From positions 1-64,000 of the forward strand of contig NZ_SCMK01000007.1 of assembly GCF_005503355.1 (NCBI RefSeq): a DNA stretch of 64,000 nucleotides, read 5' to 3'. Below are positions 1 through 6,991 of the stretch, in pieces. How positions within the stretch are numbered: the first letter of the stretch is position 1; each line of letters begins with the position of its first letter. Origin of the DNA: Sphingomonas sp. 1F27F7B (lineage in GTDB: Bacteria; Pseudomonadota; Alphaproteobacteria; Sphingomonadales; Sphingomonadaceae). The notes beneath the pieces are model-generated. The model ran no database searches. It had not been told where the DNA came from and worked only from the letters and a program-made list of their open reading frames with translations. Both the position numbers and the translations under genes were made by a program.

Positions 1-80
1 GTTCGGGATCGCCCCCGGGGGACTTCCCCTCTCTCCCCTTGCCGCCTCGCGCGAAATCGGGGAAAAGCGCGCAGAAAAAG

Positions 81-95
81 GTCAGCACTGCTGAC
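81..95. promoter_or_regulatory. 15-bp palindrome upstream of liuA, candidate operator
   Basis: The sequence GTCAGCACTGCTGAC is a perfect inverted repeat with 7-bp arms around a central C. It ends 23 nt before the liuA start codon, between any promoter and the ribosome-binding site GGAGAGAGG. Branched-chain acyl-CoA operons are often controlled by a local TetR- or MerR-type repressor (LiuQ, LiuR), so an operator is a reasonable reading. I did not find the same palindrome upstream of liuB or liuD in this window. Confidence 0.4.
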
Positions 96-118
96 GCGCA
101 TATCCCGGAGAGAGGCCC

Positions 119-1273
119 ATGGATCCCACGCTCGATTTCAGCCTCGGCGAGACCGCCGACATGATCCGCGAGACGACGCAGCGCTTCGCGAAGGAGCGCA
201 TCGAGCCGCTCGCCGCGAAGATCGATGCCGAGGACTGGTTTCCCAAGGTGGAGCTGTGGCCGGCGATGGGCGAACTCGGCCTGCACGGCATCACCGTCGA
301 AGAGGAATGGGGCGGCCTGGGCCTGGGCTATCTCGAGCATGTCGTCGCGCAGGAGGAAGTCGCCCGCGCATCGGCCTCGATCGGACTCAGCTACGGTGCG
401 CATTCGAACCTGTGCGTCAACCAGATCCGCCGCTGGGCCAACCCCGAGCAGAAGGCCAAATACCTTCCCAAGCTGATCTCGGGCGAGCATGTCGGGTCGC
501 TCGCCATGTCCGAGGCGGGCGCCGGCTCGGACGTCGTCTCGATGAAGCTGCGCGCCGAGAAGACCGACCGCGGCTATGTTCTGAACGGCACCAAGTTCTG
601 GATCACCAACGCGGCCTATGCCGACACGCTGGTCGTCTATGCCAAGACCGGCGAAGGCTCGCGCGGCATCACCACCTTCCTGATCGAGAAGGACATGCCC
701 GGCTTCTCGATCGGCCAGAAGATCGACAAGATGGGCATGCGCGGTTCGCCCACCGCCGAGCTGGTCTTCAACGATTGCGAAGTCGCCGAGGAGCAAGTGA
801 TGGGCCCGCTCAACGGCGGCGTCGGCGTGCTGATGTCGGGCCTGGACTATGAGCGCACCGTGCTCGCCGGCATCCAGCTCGGCATCATGCAGGCCTGTCT
901 CGACGTCGTGCTGCCCTATATCCGCGAGCGCAGGCAGTTCGGCCAGCCGATCGGCCATTTCCAGCTGATGCAGGCCAAGGTGGCGGACATGTACGTCGCG
1001 CTGAACAGCGCCCGCGCCTATGTCTATGCGGTGGCGAAGAGCTGCGACGCCGGCAAGACCACGCGCTTCGATGCGGCCGGCGCGATACTGCTGGCGTCCG
1101 AAAATGCCGTGAAGGTCTCGCTCGAGGCGATCCAGGCGCTGGGCGGCGCGGGCTATACCAAGGACTGGCCGGTCGAGCGCTTTGCCCGCGACGCCAAGCT
1201 GCTCGACATCGGTGCCGGCACCAACGAGATCCGCCGCATGCTGATCGGACGCGAGCTGATCGGCGCCGCATGA
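119..1273 (+). CDS. liuA: Isovaleryl-CoA dehydrogenase
   Basis: FAD-dependent acyl-CoA dehydrogenase that oxidises isovaleryl-CoA to 3-methylcrotonyl-CoA in leucine breakdown and passes electrons to ETF. The 384-aa protein has the usual three-part acyl-CoA dehydrogenase layout: helical N-terminus, beta middle with FAD motifs (MSEAGAGSD near 130, WITNA near 161) and helical C-terminus ending in GAGTNEIRRMLIGREL. Glu245 in the DYERTVLAG segment sits where isovaleryl-CoA dehydrogenases carry the catalytic base, which separates them from short-chain enzymes. The start is supported by GGAGAGAGG just upstream. The stop overlaps the next start (ATGA). Two methylcrotonyl-CoA carboxylase genes lie nearby on the same strand, which supports the substrate assignment. 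Confidence 0.93.
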   Translation: MDPTLDFSLGETADMIRETTQRFAKERIEPLAAKIDAEDWFPKVELWPAMGELGLHGITVEEEWGGLGLGYLEHVVAQEEVARASASIGLSYGAHSNLCVNQIRRWANPEQKAKYLPKLISGEHVGSLAMSEAGAGSDVVSMKLRAEKTDRGYVLNGTKFWITNAAYADTLVVYAKTGEGSRGITTFLIEKDMPGFSIGQKIDKMGMRGSPTAELVFNDCEVAEEQVMGPLNGGVGVLMSGLDYERTVLAGIQLGIMQACLDVVLPYIRERRQFGQPIGHFQLMQAKVADMYVALNSARAYVYAVAKSCDAGKTTRFDAAGAILLASENAVKVSLEAIQALGGAGYTKDWPVERFARDAKLLDIGAGTNEIRRMLIGRELIGAA

Positions 1274-1644
1274 AGGCGCTGCGCATCCTGGGGCTGATCG
1301 GCGCTATCCTGCTGATGGCGGGCGAAGGCTATCGTTCCTGGGGTGCGGGCCGCCCGGCGGTGTTCTGGATGGACGACATGCTGGCCGGCGCGATGATGAT
1401 CGCCGCCGCGATCCTGGTCCGCCGTCCGACAACATCGCGCCGGGCATTTTTCTCGGCGAGCTGGGGGGTCGCGGCCGGGATGCTCTATGGCAGCTTCTTC
1501 GGAAAGCTCTACGATCCGGCGAACAGCAACCCCGGCAACTTCCCGATCGGGCTCCTCACTTGGCTGGTGGGAGCCGCATTCGTCATTGCGATTGGCGGCC
1601 TGATCGCGAGCATCCTGCTGCCCGATCCCCCTCCGCGGGACTGA
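1270..1644 (+). CDS. Small integral membrane protein, unknown function
   Basis: The 124-aa product is almost entirely hydrophobic. It has about four predicted membrane segments (around residues 3-20, 34-50, 60-80 and 95-118) joined by short charged loops. Its ATG overlaps the liuA stop by ATGA, so the two are translationally coupled. I recognise no family motif. It could be an accessory protein of the liu operon or simply a passenger. It converges on the M13 peptidase gene, with a hairpin between them. Confidence 0.75.
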   Translation: MKALRILGLIGAILLMAGEGYRSWGAGRPAVFWMDDMLAGAMMIAAAILVRRPTTSRRAFFSASWGVAAGMLYGSFFGKLYDPANSNPGNFPIGLLTWLVGAAFVIAIGGLIASILLPDPPPRD

Positions 1645-1675
1645 GCGCCTCCGCCAGCGGACAGGGGGAGGCACC

Positions 1676-1697
1676 GGAACCCGGGCGTCCGGGTTCC
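1676..1697. terminator. Hairpin between convergent genes
   Basis: A perfect 9-bp stem, GGAACCCGG with CCGGGTTCC around a GCGT loop, lies in the 66-bp gap between the convergent membrane-protein gene and the peptidase gene. No run of T follows on either strand, so it is at best a weak intrinsic terminator or a 3-prime mRNA stabiliser. Confidence 0.4.
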
Positions 1698-1710
1698 AGT
1701 CAGCCGGCGA

Positions 1711-3780
1711 TCACCAGATCTTCACGCGCTTCTCAGGCGCCAGATACAGCTTCTCGCCCGGCTGCACGTTGAATGCCGGATACCAGGCATCGAGATTGCG
1801 CACGGTGAGCGCACGCCAGCGGCCCGGCGCGTGCGGATCGGTTGCCACTTCGGCGCGCAGCGCTTCCTGGCGCTGCTTCTCGCGCCAGCTCTGCGCAAAG
1901 GCCAGGAAGAAACGCTGGTCGCCGGTCAACCCGTTGATCACCGGCGCTTCCTTGCCCTTGAGCGAGGCGTGGTACGCCTCATAGGCGGCGGTCAGCCCCG
2001 CTACATCGGCGATGTTCTCGGCCAGCACCTGCTTGCCGTTCAGGAACAGCCCCGGCAGCACTTCATAGGCGCTGTACTGTGCCGCCAGCGCGGCGCTCGC
2101 TTCCTGGAAGTGCTTCAGGTCCTCGGGCGTCCACCAGTTGCGCAGCTTGCCGGCGCTGTCGAAGCTCGATCCGGTATTGTCGAAGCTGTGGCTGATCTCA
2201 TGGCCGATCGTCGCGCCGATCGAACCGTAATTGGCGGCCGCATCGGATTTGGGATCGTAGAAGGGCGCCTGGAGGATCGCAGCCGGAAAGTTGAGCGCGT
2301 TCTGCAGCGGCAGGTTCACTGCGTTCACCGTCTGCGGCGTCATCCACCATTCGCCCTTGTCGACCGGCTTGCCGATCTTGGCGAGCTGGTGCCGGGTCTC
2401 GGCCTGCTCCGCGCGGATCAGGTTGCCGACGGGGTCGTCCGCCTTCACGTCGAGGCTCGAATAGCTGCGCCAGGTCTCCGGATAGCCGACGCCCACGCGC
2501 ATCGTCTCGATCTTCCTGCGCGCCTCGGCCTTGGTCGCCTCGTCCATCCAGCTGAGACCGGCGACGCGCTTGTCGAACGCCGCCTTGATGTTCGTCACCA
2601 TGTTCTGGATGTCGGCCTTGGACGAGGCCGGGAAATAATGCTTCACATAGAGCTGGCCCACCGCGTCGCCCAGATTGTTGTTGACGCTGGCGATGGCGCG
2701 CTTGTCGCGCGGACGCATCGCCTGCTGGCCGCGCAGCTGCTTCGAGAAGAAATCGAAGCTTGCCTGGTCGAACTTCGCCGGCAGCACTGCGGTTACCTGG
2801 TTGATCTGGTGGAAGGCCAGCCAATCCTGCCAGGCCTCGATCGGCTCGCTCTCGACCAGCTTCGCCAGCTTCACCGTCGTGTCCGGATGCCAGACGATGA
2901 ATTCCTGCTGCCCGCCCAGCCCGGCGGCGTTCCAGAAGCCGGCCCAGTCGATCCCCGGCGCCCTGGCCGCGAAATCGGCCTTCTTCCACCAGTTATCGGC
3001 CTTCTGCACGTCCTGGCTGGCGACGATGTCGGTGTGCGCGGTGGCGATCTTGGTCTCGAGATCGAAGACCCGCGCGGCGCGCGCCGCCGGATCGCTCATG
3101 CCGGCCAGCGTGAAGATCTTGACCAGATACGCCTTGTAGCCCTCGCGCGTCTTGGCCATCGCCTCGGTCTTCGAGAGATAATAGTCGCGGTCCTCCATCC
3201 CCAGGCCGCCCTGCAGCACATAGGGAACCGTCTGGTCCGGCTTGTCGAGCGCCTGGCTCACCCACAGGCCGAACAGGTTCTCGGTGTGGAAATTGGTCGC
3301 GTTGAGCGGATCGACATCGACGCGGACATTGCCGCGCAGCATCGCCGAGAGCGCCTTCTTGTCCTTGAGCGCAGCGATGGCATCCAGGCGCGGCTTGAGC
3401 GGCGCCAGCCCGCGCGCCTCGATCCCCGCGGTGTCGGTATAGGCCTTGTACCAGTCGGCGATCCGCCGCTGGTCGGTGCCGGCCGCCGCCTCTGCCTTCA
3501 ACGCCGCGTCGATGATCGCCTTGTTGTTCGCCTCGGCCTTGTTGAACACCTCCAGGAACATGCCGGTCACGGTGCGGTCGGCCGGGATCTCGGTCTTCGC
3601 GCGCCAGCCGCCATTGGCATATTCCTCGAAATCGTCGCCCGGCTTCACTTGCTTGTCGAGCCCGACCAGGTCGACGCCGACGCCGGTGCCGGCCGCGGCA
3701 GTGGTGCCCGCGCCCGTGCCCGAAGGGGTGCAGGCGGTGGTCGCGAGCAGCGCCGCGACGAGGAGCGTGTAAGTCTTCAA
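1711..3780 (-). CDS. M13 family zinc metallopeptidase (neprilysin/PepO type), lipoprotein-like
   Basis: Zinc endopeptidase of the neprilysin/PepO family, expected in the periplasm or attached to a membrane. The 689 aa match the family length. The N-terminus is a hydrophobic signal ending in a TTAC lipobox-like site at Cys17, so it may be lipid-anchored. The peptidase M13 N-domain spans about residues 40-430. The catalytic domain carries GHEISH (His527 and His531 bind zinc, Glu528 is the catalytic base) and ENIAD (Glu588, third ligand). The C-terminal KIW matches the aromatic end typical of the family. It lies on the opposite strand inside the liu cluster and has no obvious link to leucine catabolism. 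Confidence 0.93.
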   Translation of the reverse strand: MKTYTLLVAALLATTACTPSGTGAGTTAAAGTGVGVDLVGLDKQVKPGDDFEEYANGGWRAKTEIPADRTVTGMFLEVFNKAEANNKAIIDAALKAEAAAGTDQRRIADWYKAYTDTAGIEARGLAPLKPRLDAIAALKDKKALSAMLRGNVRVDVDPLNATNFHTENLFGLWVSQALDKPDQTVPYVLQGGLGMEDRDYYLSKTEAMAKTREGYKAYLVKIFTLAGMSDPAARAARVFDLETKIATAHTDIVASQDVQKADNWWKKADFAARAPGIDWAGFWNAAGLGGQQEFIVWHPDTTVKLAKLVESEPIEAWQDWLAFHQINQVTAVLPAKFDQASFDFFSKQLRGQQAMRPRDKRAIASVNNNLGDAVGQLYVKHYFPASSKADIQNMVTNIKAAFDKRVAGLSWMDEATKAEARRKIETMRVGVGYPETWRSYSSLDVKADDPVGNLIRAEQAETRHQLAKIGKPVDKGEWWMTPQTVNAVNLPLQNALNFPAAILQAPFYDPKSDAAANYGSIGATIGHEISHSFDNTGSSFDSAGKLRNWWTPEDLKHFQEASAALAAQYSAYEVLPGLFLNGKQVLAENIADVAGLTAAYEAYHASLKGKEAPVINGLTGDQRFFLAFAQSWREKQRQEALRAEVATDPHAPGRWRALTVRNLDAWYPAFNVQPGEKLYLAPEKRVKIW

Positions 3781-3907
3781 GCCGACTCTCCCGTATTACT
3801 GTATGACAGGACCGCTACTCCTGCCGGCGGCTTTGCGCCAGCACCTTCCCATGCCCGCCCAGCCAGTGTAGGGAGGGGAAAACTAGGACAGGAAGGATGC
3901 CCTATCT

Positions 3908-5509
3908 ATGAGCGCCCCGGTGCTCGATTCGAGGGTTGCGGCGGATAGCGAGGATTTCCGCGCCCGCGCCGCGCATAACCGCGCCCTGGCGGAACGGCTT
4001 CGCGCCGATGTCGCCCGGGCAGCGCTGGGCGGCAGCGAGTCCGCCCGCGAGCGCCACGCCAGCCGTGGCAAGCTGTTGCCTCGCGAACGCGTCGAGCGGC
4101 TGCTCGATCCCGGCTCCCCATTCCTGGAGATCGGCCAGCTCGCCGCCTGCGACATGTACGAGGGCGAAGTGCCCGGCGCCGGAATGATCGCGGGCATCGG
4201 CCGGGTCTCGGGGCGCACCGTGATGATCGTGTGCAACGACGCCACGGTGAAGGGCGGCACCTATTATCCCATGACGGTGAAGAAGCATCTCCGCGCCCAG
4301 GAGATCGCCGAGCAGAACCGCCTGCCCTGCATCTACCTCGTCGATTCGGGCGGCGCCAACCTGCCCCATCAGGCCGAGGTCTTTCCCGATCGCGACCATT
4401 TCGGCCGCATCTTCTTCAACCAGGCCAACATGTCGGCCAAGGGAATCCCGCAGATCGCCTGCGTGATGGGCAGCTGCACGGCCGGTGGCGCCTATGTCCC
4501 CGCGATGAGCGACGAGACGGTGATCGTCCGCAACCAGGGCACGATCTTCCTCGCCGGCCCGCCCCTGGTGAAGGCCGCCACGGGCGAAGTCATTTCAGCC
4601 GAGGATCTGGGCGGCGGCGACCTCCATGCCCGCAAGTCGGGCGTAGTCGACCATCTCGCCGAGGATGACGCGCATGCGCTGACCATCGTGCGCGACATCG
4701 TCAGCCACCTGCCCGCCGATCGCACGCCCGACATCGCCCTGCTCGATCCGCGCGCGCCCAGATACGACGCAGAAGAGCTTTACGGCATCATCCCCGAAGA
4801 CGTCCGCGCCCCCTATGACGTGCATGAGGTGATCGCCCGCATCGTCGACGGCAGCGAATTCCACGAGTTCAAGCCGCTCTACGGCACTTCGCTGGTCTGC
4901 GGCTTCGCGCATGTGTGGGGCATGCCGGTCGGCATCATCGCCAATAACGGCGTGCTGTTCTCGGAGAGCGCGCAGAAAGGCGCACACTTTATCGAGCTGG
5001 CCTGCCAGCGCCGCATCCCCCTGCTTTTCCTCCAGAACATCTCCGGCTTCATGGTCGGTGGGAAGTATGAAGCGGAAGGCATTGCGAAACATGGCGCAAA
5101 GCTGGTGACGGCGGTCGCCACCGCGACTGTGCCCAAGATCACGGTGCTGATCGGCGGCAGCTTCGGCGCCGGCAATTACGGCATGTGCGGCCGCGCCTAT
5201 TCGCCCCGCTTCCTGTTCACCTGGCCCAACAGCCGCATCTCGGTGATGGGCGGCGAGCAGGCCGCCTCGGTGCTCGCCACCGTCCACCGCGACGCCGAGA
5301 AATGGACGCCGGAGGAAACCGAGGCGTTCAAGGCCCCGATCCGCCAGCGCTACGAGGACGAGGGCAATCCCTGGCATGCCACCGCGCGCCTGTGGGACGA
5401 CGGCATCATCGATCCGGCGCAGACCCGCGACGTGCTTGGCATCGCGCTCGCCGCGACGCTCAACGCACCGATCCCGGAACGCCCGGCGTTCGGCGTGTTC
5501 CGGATGTGA
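3908..5509 (+). CDS. liuB: Methylcrotonoyl-CoA carboxylase beta (carboxyltransferase) subunit
   Basis: Carboxyltransferase subunit that moves the carboxyl group from biotin to 3-methylcrotonyl-CoA, giving 3-methylglutaconyl-CoA. The 533 aa form two crotonase-fold halves, CoA-binding and carboxybiotin-binding. Features seen are the [11 protein letters not shown] segment near 145, [16 protein letters not shown], and the C-terminal [16 protein letters not shown] loop followed by [10 protein letters not shown]. Methylcrotonyl-CoA carboxylases share these motifs, and the biotin-carboxylase partner liuD lies 1.5 kb downstream. The start follows AGGAAGG-like purines. It is transcribed divergently from the M13 peptidase gene. 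Confidence 0.93.
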   Translation: MSAPVLDSRVAADSEDFRARAAHNRALAERLRADVARAALGGSESARERHASRGKLLPRERVERLLDPGSPFLEIGQLAACDMYEGEVPGAGMIAGIGRVSGRTVMIVCNDATVKGGTYYPMTVKKHLRAQEIAEQNRLPCIYLVDSGGANLPHQAEVFPDRDHFGRIFFNQANMSAKGIPQIACVMGSCTAGGAYVPAMSDETVIVRNQGTIFLAGPPLVKAATGEVISAEDLGGGDLHARKSGVVDHLAEDDAHALTIVRDIVSHLPADRTPDIALLDPRAPRYDAEELYGIIPEDVRAPYDVHEVIARIVDGSEFHEFKPLYGTSLVCGFAHVWGMPVGIIANNGVLFSESAQKGAHFIELACQRRIPLLFLQNISGFMVGGKYEAEGIAKHGAKLVTAVATATVPKITVLIGGSFGAGNYGMCGRAYSPRFLFTWPNSRISVMGGEQAASVLATVHRDAEKWTPEETEAFKAPIRQRYEDEGNPWHATARLWDDGIIDPAQTRDVLGIALAATLNAPIPERPAFGVFRM

Positions 5510-5532
5510 TGGCGGGGGCGGTCGCGCCTTCC

Positions 5533-5889
5533 TCATTCCTCCCCGAGCTCGTCTCGGGGAGGGGGACCGTCCGAAGGACGGTGGAGGGGCACGCGCTTCC
5601 GCGCGTGTTCGCTGACGGCGCGCACCACGCCTTCGATGTTTCCGAGCACTTCAGCCGCGGGTATTCGCAGGGTGAGAATGCCGTTCGCTGCCAGCCGGGC
5701 GTCACGTCGGGCATCTCGAGCGGGCCTGCTTCCCCGCTCATGCGCTTCGCCATCGACTTCGACGCAAAGCTTCGCCGCATCGCAGTAGAAATCAAGCGAA
5801 TATACCCCTGCCGGATGCTGACGGCGCCAGCGATGGCCGGTTCCGTTCCGTCGGAGCTGCTGCCAAAGCATGACTTCGGGAAGCGCCAT
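5533..5889 (-). CDS. DUF559 protein (endonuclease-like fold), repeat-enclosed
   Basis: A DUF559 protein, a family related in fold to Vsr and restriction-type nucleases. Visible motifs are LWQQLRRNGTG, then SLDFYCDAAKLCVEVDGEAH with the conserved acidic D and E-x-DG residues, then LTLRIPAAEVL. From the first in-frame ATG the protein has 118 aa. However, family-like residues (KARRQAKAQRRE) continue upstream to about 5920, so translation may begin at a non-ATG codon (a TTG lies at 6012) or the 5-prime end may be degenerate. No good ribosome-binding site precedes 5889. The C-terminal 24 residues are encoded by the flanking repeat. Cellular role unknown. Confidence 0.65.
   Translation of the reverse strand: MALPEVMLWQQLRRNGTGHRWRRQHPAGVYSLDFYCDAAKLCVEVDGEAHERGSRPARDARRDARLAANGILTLRIPAAEVLGNIEGVVRAVSEHARKRVPLHRPSDGPPPRDELGEE
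5538..5607. repeat. Triple-hairpin repeat, left copy
   Basis: Three consecutive perfect stems are visible: 5538-5547 with 5553-5562, 5566-5572 with 5576-5582 (GAA loop), and 5590-5596 with 5601-5607 (TTCC loop). The same three-stem architecture occurs inverted at 5960-6024. The sequence between the stems (GGGGG and GGAGGGG) is conserved while stem bases differ in compensating pairs. The copy encodes the last 24 residues of the DUF559 protein. Elements like this are frequent in sphingomonad intergenic DNA; that last point is general knowledge, not shown here. Confidence 0.8.
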
Positions 5890-5959
5890 CTCCCGTCGTT
5901 GCGCTTTGGCCTGTCGCCGCGCCTTTCCTGTGCCCTTGAATATGGCTTTTGGCCCCTTC

Positions 5960-6024
5960 CGCGCTTCGCGCGCCCCTCCACCATGCTTTGCATGGTCCCC
6001 CTCCCCCAGCAAAGCTGGGGGAGG
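5960..6024. repeat. Triple-hairpin repeat, right copy (inverted)
   Basis: Inverted counterpart of the element at 5538-5607. The stems are 5960-5964 with 5968-5972, 5980-5986 with 5990-5996 (ACCATGC/GCATGGT) and 6000-6010 with 6014-6024. Relative to the left copy, the middle stem changes from CCGTCC/GGACGG to CCATGC/GCATGG, and pairing is kept. Together the two copies form terminal inverted repeats around the DUF559 gene, about 0.5 kb in total. Confidence 0.8.
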
Positions 6025-6040
6025 AATTGAAAGGTTCGGA

Positions 6041-6541
6041 ATGAAGCAGCTTCTCCTCGCCGCCCTCCTCGCCCCGCTTCCCGCACTGGCCCAGACCACG
6101 CCCACGCCCAGGCTGCCCCCCGCCAACCCGCTTCCCTATGAGGATGCCGAGGCCGCGGCCGTGATGTCGCCGATCAACGCGATGTTCGCCGGGCTCGCCG
6201 CGCATGACGGCGCCGCGATCCTCGCCCAGACGCGGCCCGAGGGCGGCGCCACCGTCGCGATCGAGAAGCCCGACGGCAGCCGTGCGCTCCGCCATCTGAG
6301 CTGGGCCGAGTTCGCCGCCGGCATCAAGCCGGGCCCGGAGAAGCTCGAGGAGCGCATCTCCACCCCCGCCATCGAAGTGGACGGTGACATCGCCATGGTC
6401 TGGGCGCCCTATGTCTTCCTGATCGACGGCAAGGCGCATCATTGCGGGATCAACCATTTCGACCTGGTCCGCGAAAACGCGTCGTGGAAGGTGCTCAACG
6501 TCACCTGGTCGCAACGCACCACCGGCTGCACCGCGCAATGA
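6041..6541 (+). CDS. Exported NTF2-like (DUF4440/SnoaL-type) protein
   Basis: The 166-aa protein starts with a clear signal peptide (MKQLLLAALLAPLPALAQ, cleavage near residue 18). A single NTF2-like domain of the DUF4440/SnoaL type follows: a helix around MSPINAMFAGLAAHDG, strands such as GDIAMVWAPYVFLIDGK, and a final NHFDLVRENASWKVLNVTWSQR strand pair. This fold makes a small cone-shaped pocket; members serve as isomerases, hydrolases or binding proteins and no catalytic role can be assigned. I chose the ATG at 6041 because it begins the signal peptide; the frame is open further upstream only through repeat DNA. Its stop overlaps the next gene by ATGA. Confidence 0.8.
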   Translation: MKQLLLAALLAPLPALAQTTPTPRLPPANPLPYEDAEAAAVMSPINAMFAGLAAHDGAAILAQTRPEGGATVAIEKPDGSRALRHLSWAEFAAGIKPGPEKLEERISTPAIEVDGDIAMVWAPYVFLIDGKAHHCGINHFDLVRENASWKVLNVTWSQRTTGCTAQ

Positions 6542-6846
6542 GCCGCGACACGCTCTTCCTGCTCGAGCACGCCTTCGCCGATCCCGCGTTCGGCGGCGAG
6601 CGCGTCTTCTACTGCAAGGACTGCATGGTCATCGAGGGCCTGCTCGCCAGCTTCCCCGAGCGTGCGGCGAAGCTCGACGTGGTTCGCGTCCCCTGGCCCC
6701 GCCCGCGCGCGGCGGTGGTCGAAGCGATCGGGGAGGCGAATCAGAATCTCCCGGCGCTCGTCTGGGACGGCGGCTTCGCCAACGAGATCGAGGTATTGTT
6801 GGCAGCGCTGGCCGAGCGCCACGGCTTCCCGGAGCGCCACCCGTGA
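6538..6846 (+). CDS. DUF3088 domain protein
   Basis: The 102-aa protein matches the DUF3088 pattern: start MSRDTLFLLEHAFADP, then FYCKDCMVIEGLLASFP, then a conserved VPWPRPRAAVV stretch and NQNLPALVW. The C-K-D-C pair resembles a thioredoxin-like CxxC, and the overall pattern suggests a glutaredoxin/thioredoxin-type fold, though no enzyme activity is established. The start is fixed by the 4-bp ATGA overlap with the preceding exported protein, which implies co-translation. Confidence 0.75.
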   Translation: MSRDTLFLLEHAFADPAFGGERVFYCKDCMVIEGLLASFPERAAKLDVVRVPWPRPRAAVVEAIGEANQNLPALVWDGGFANEIEVLLAALAERHGFPERHP

Positions 6847-6991
6847 TTTGCGCTTCCAATCTAGGATTTCGCATGCTTACGCTCGTCTCCACGCAGCCCA
6901 TGCCTCGCCTCCTCGCCATCCGGCCGGCGCGCGGGGGGCGAAATCAAAGGCTCCATAGTCCAGGCTTCCTGAACTTCAGCGGAGTCGCCCG

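Noticed and set aside
1831..3948. A plus-strand open frame of 705 codons
   Set aside because: It is antisense to the M13 peptidase, is rich in Arg/Leu/Ala as expected of a GC-rich shadow frame, and lacks a ribosome-binding site or domain pattern.
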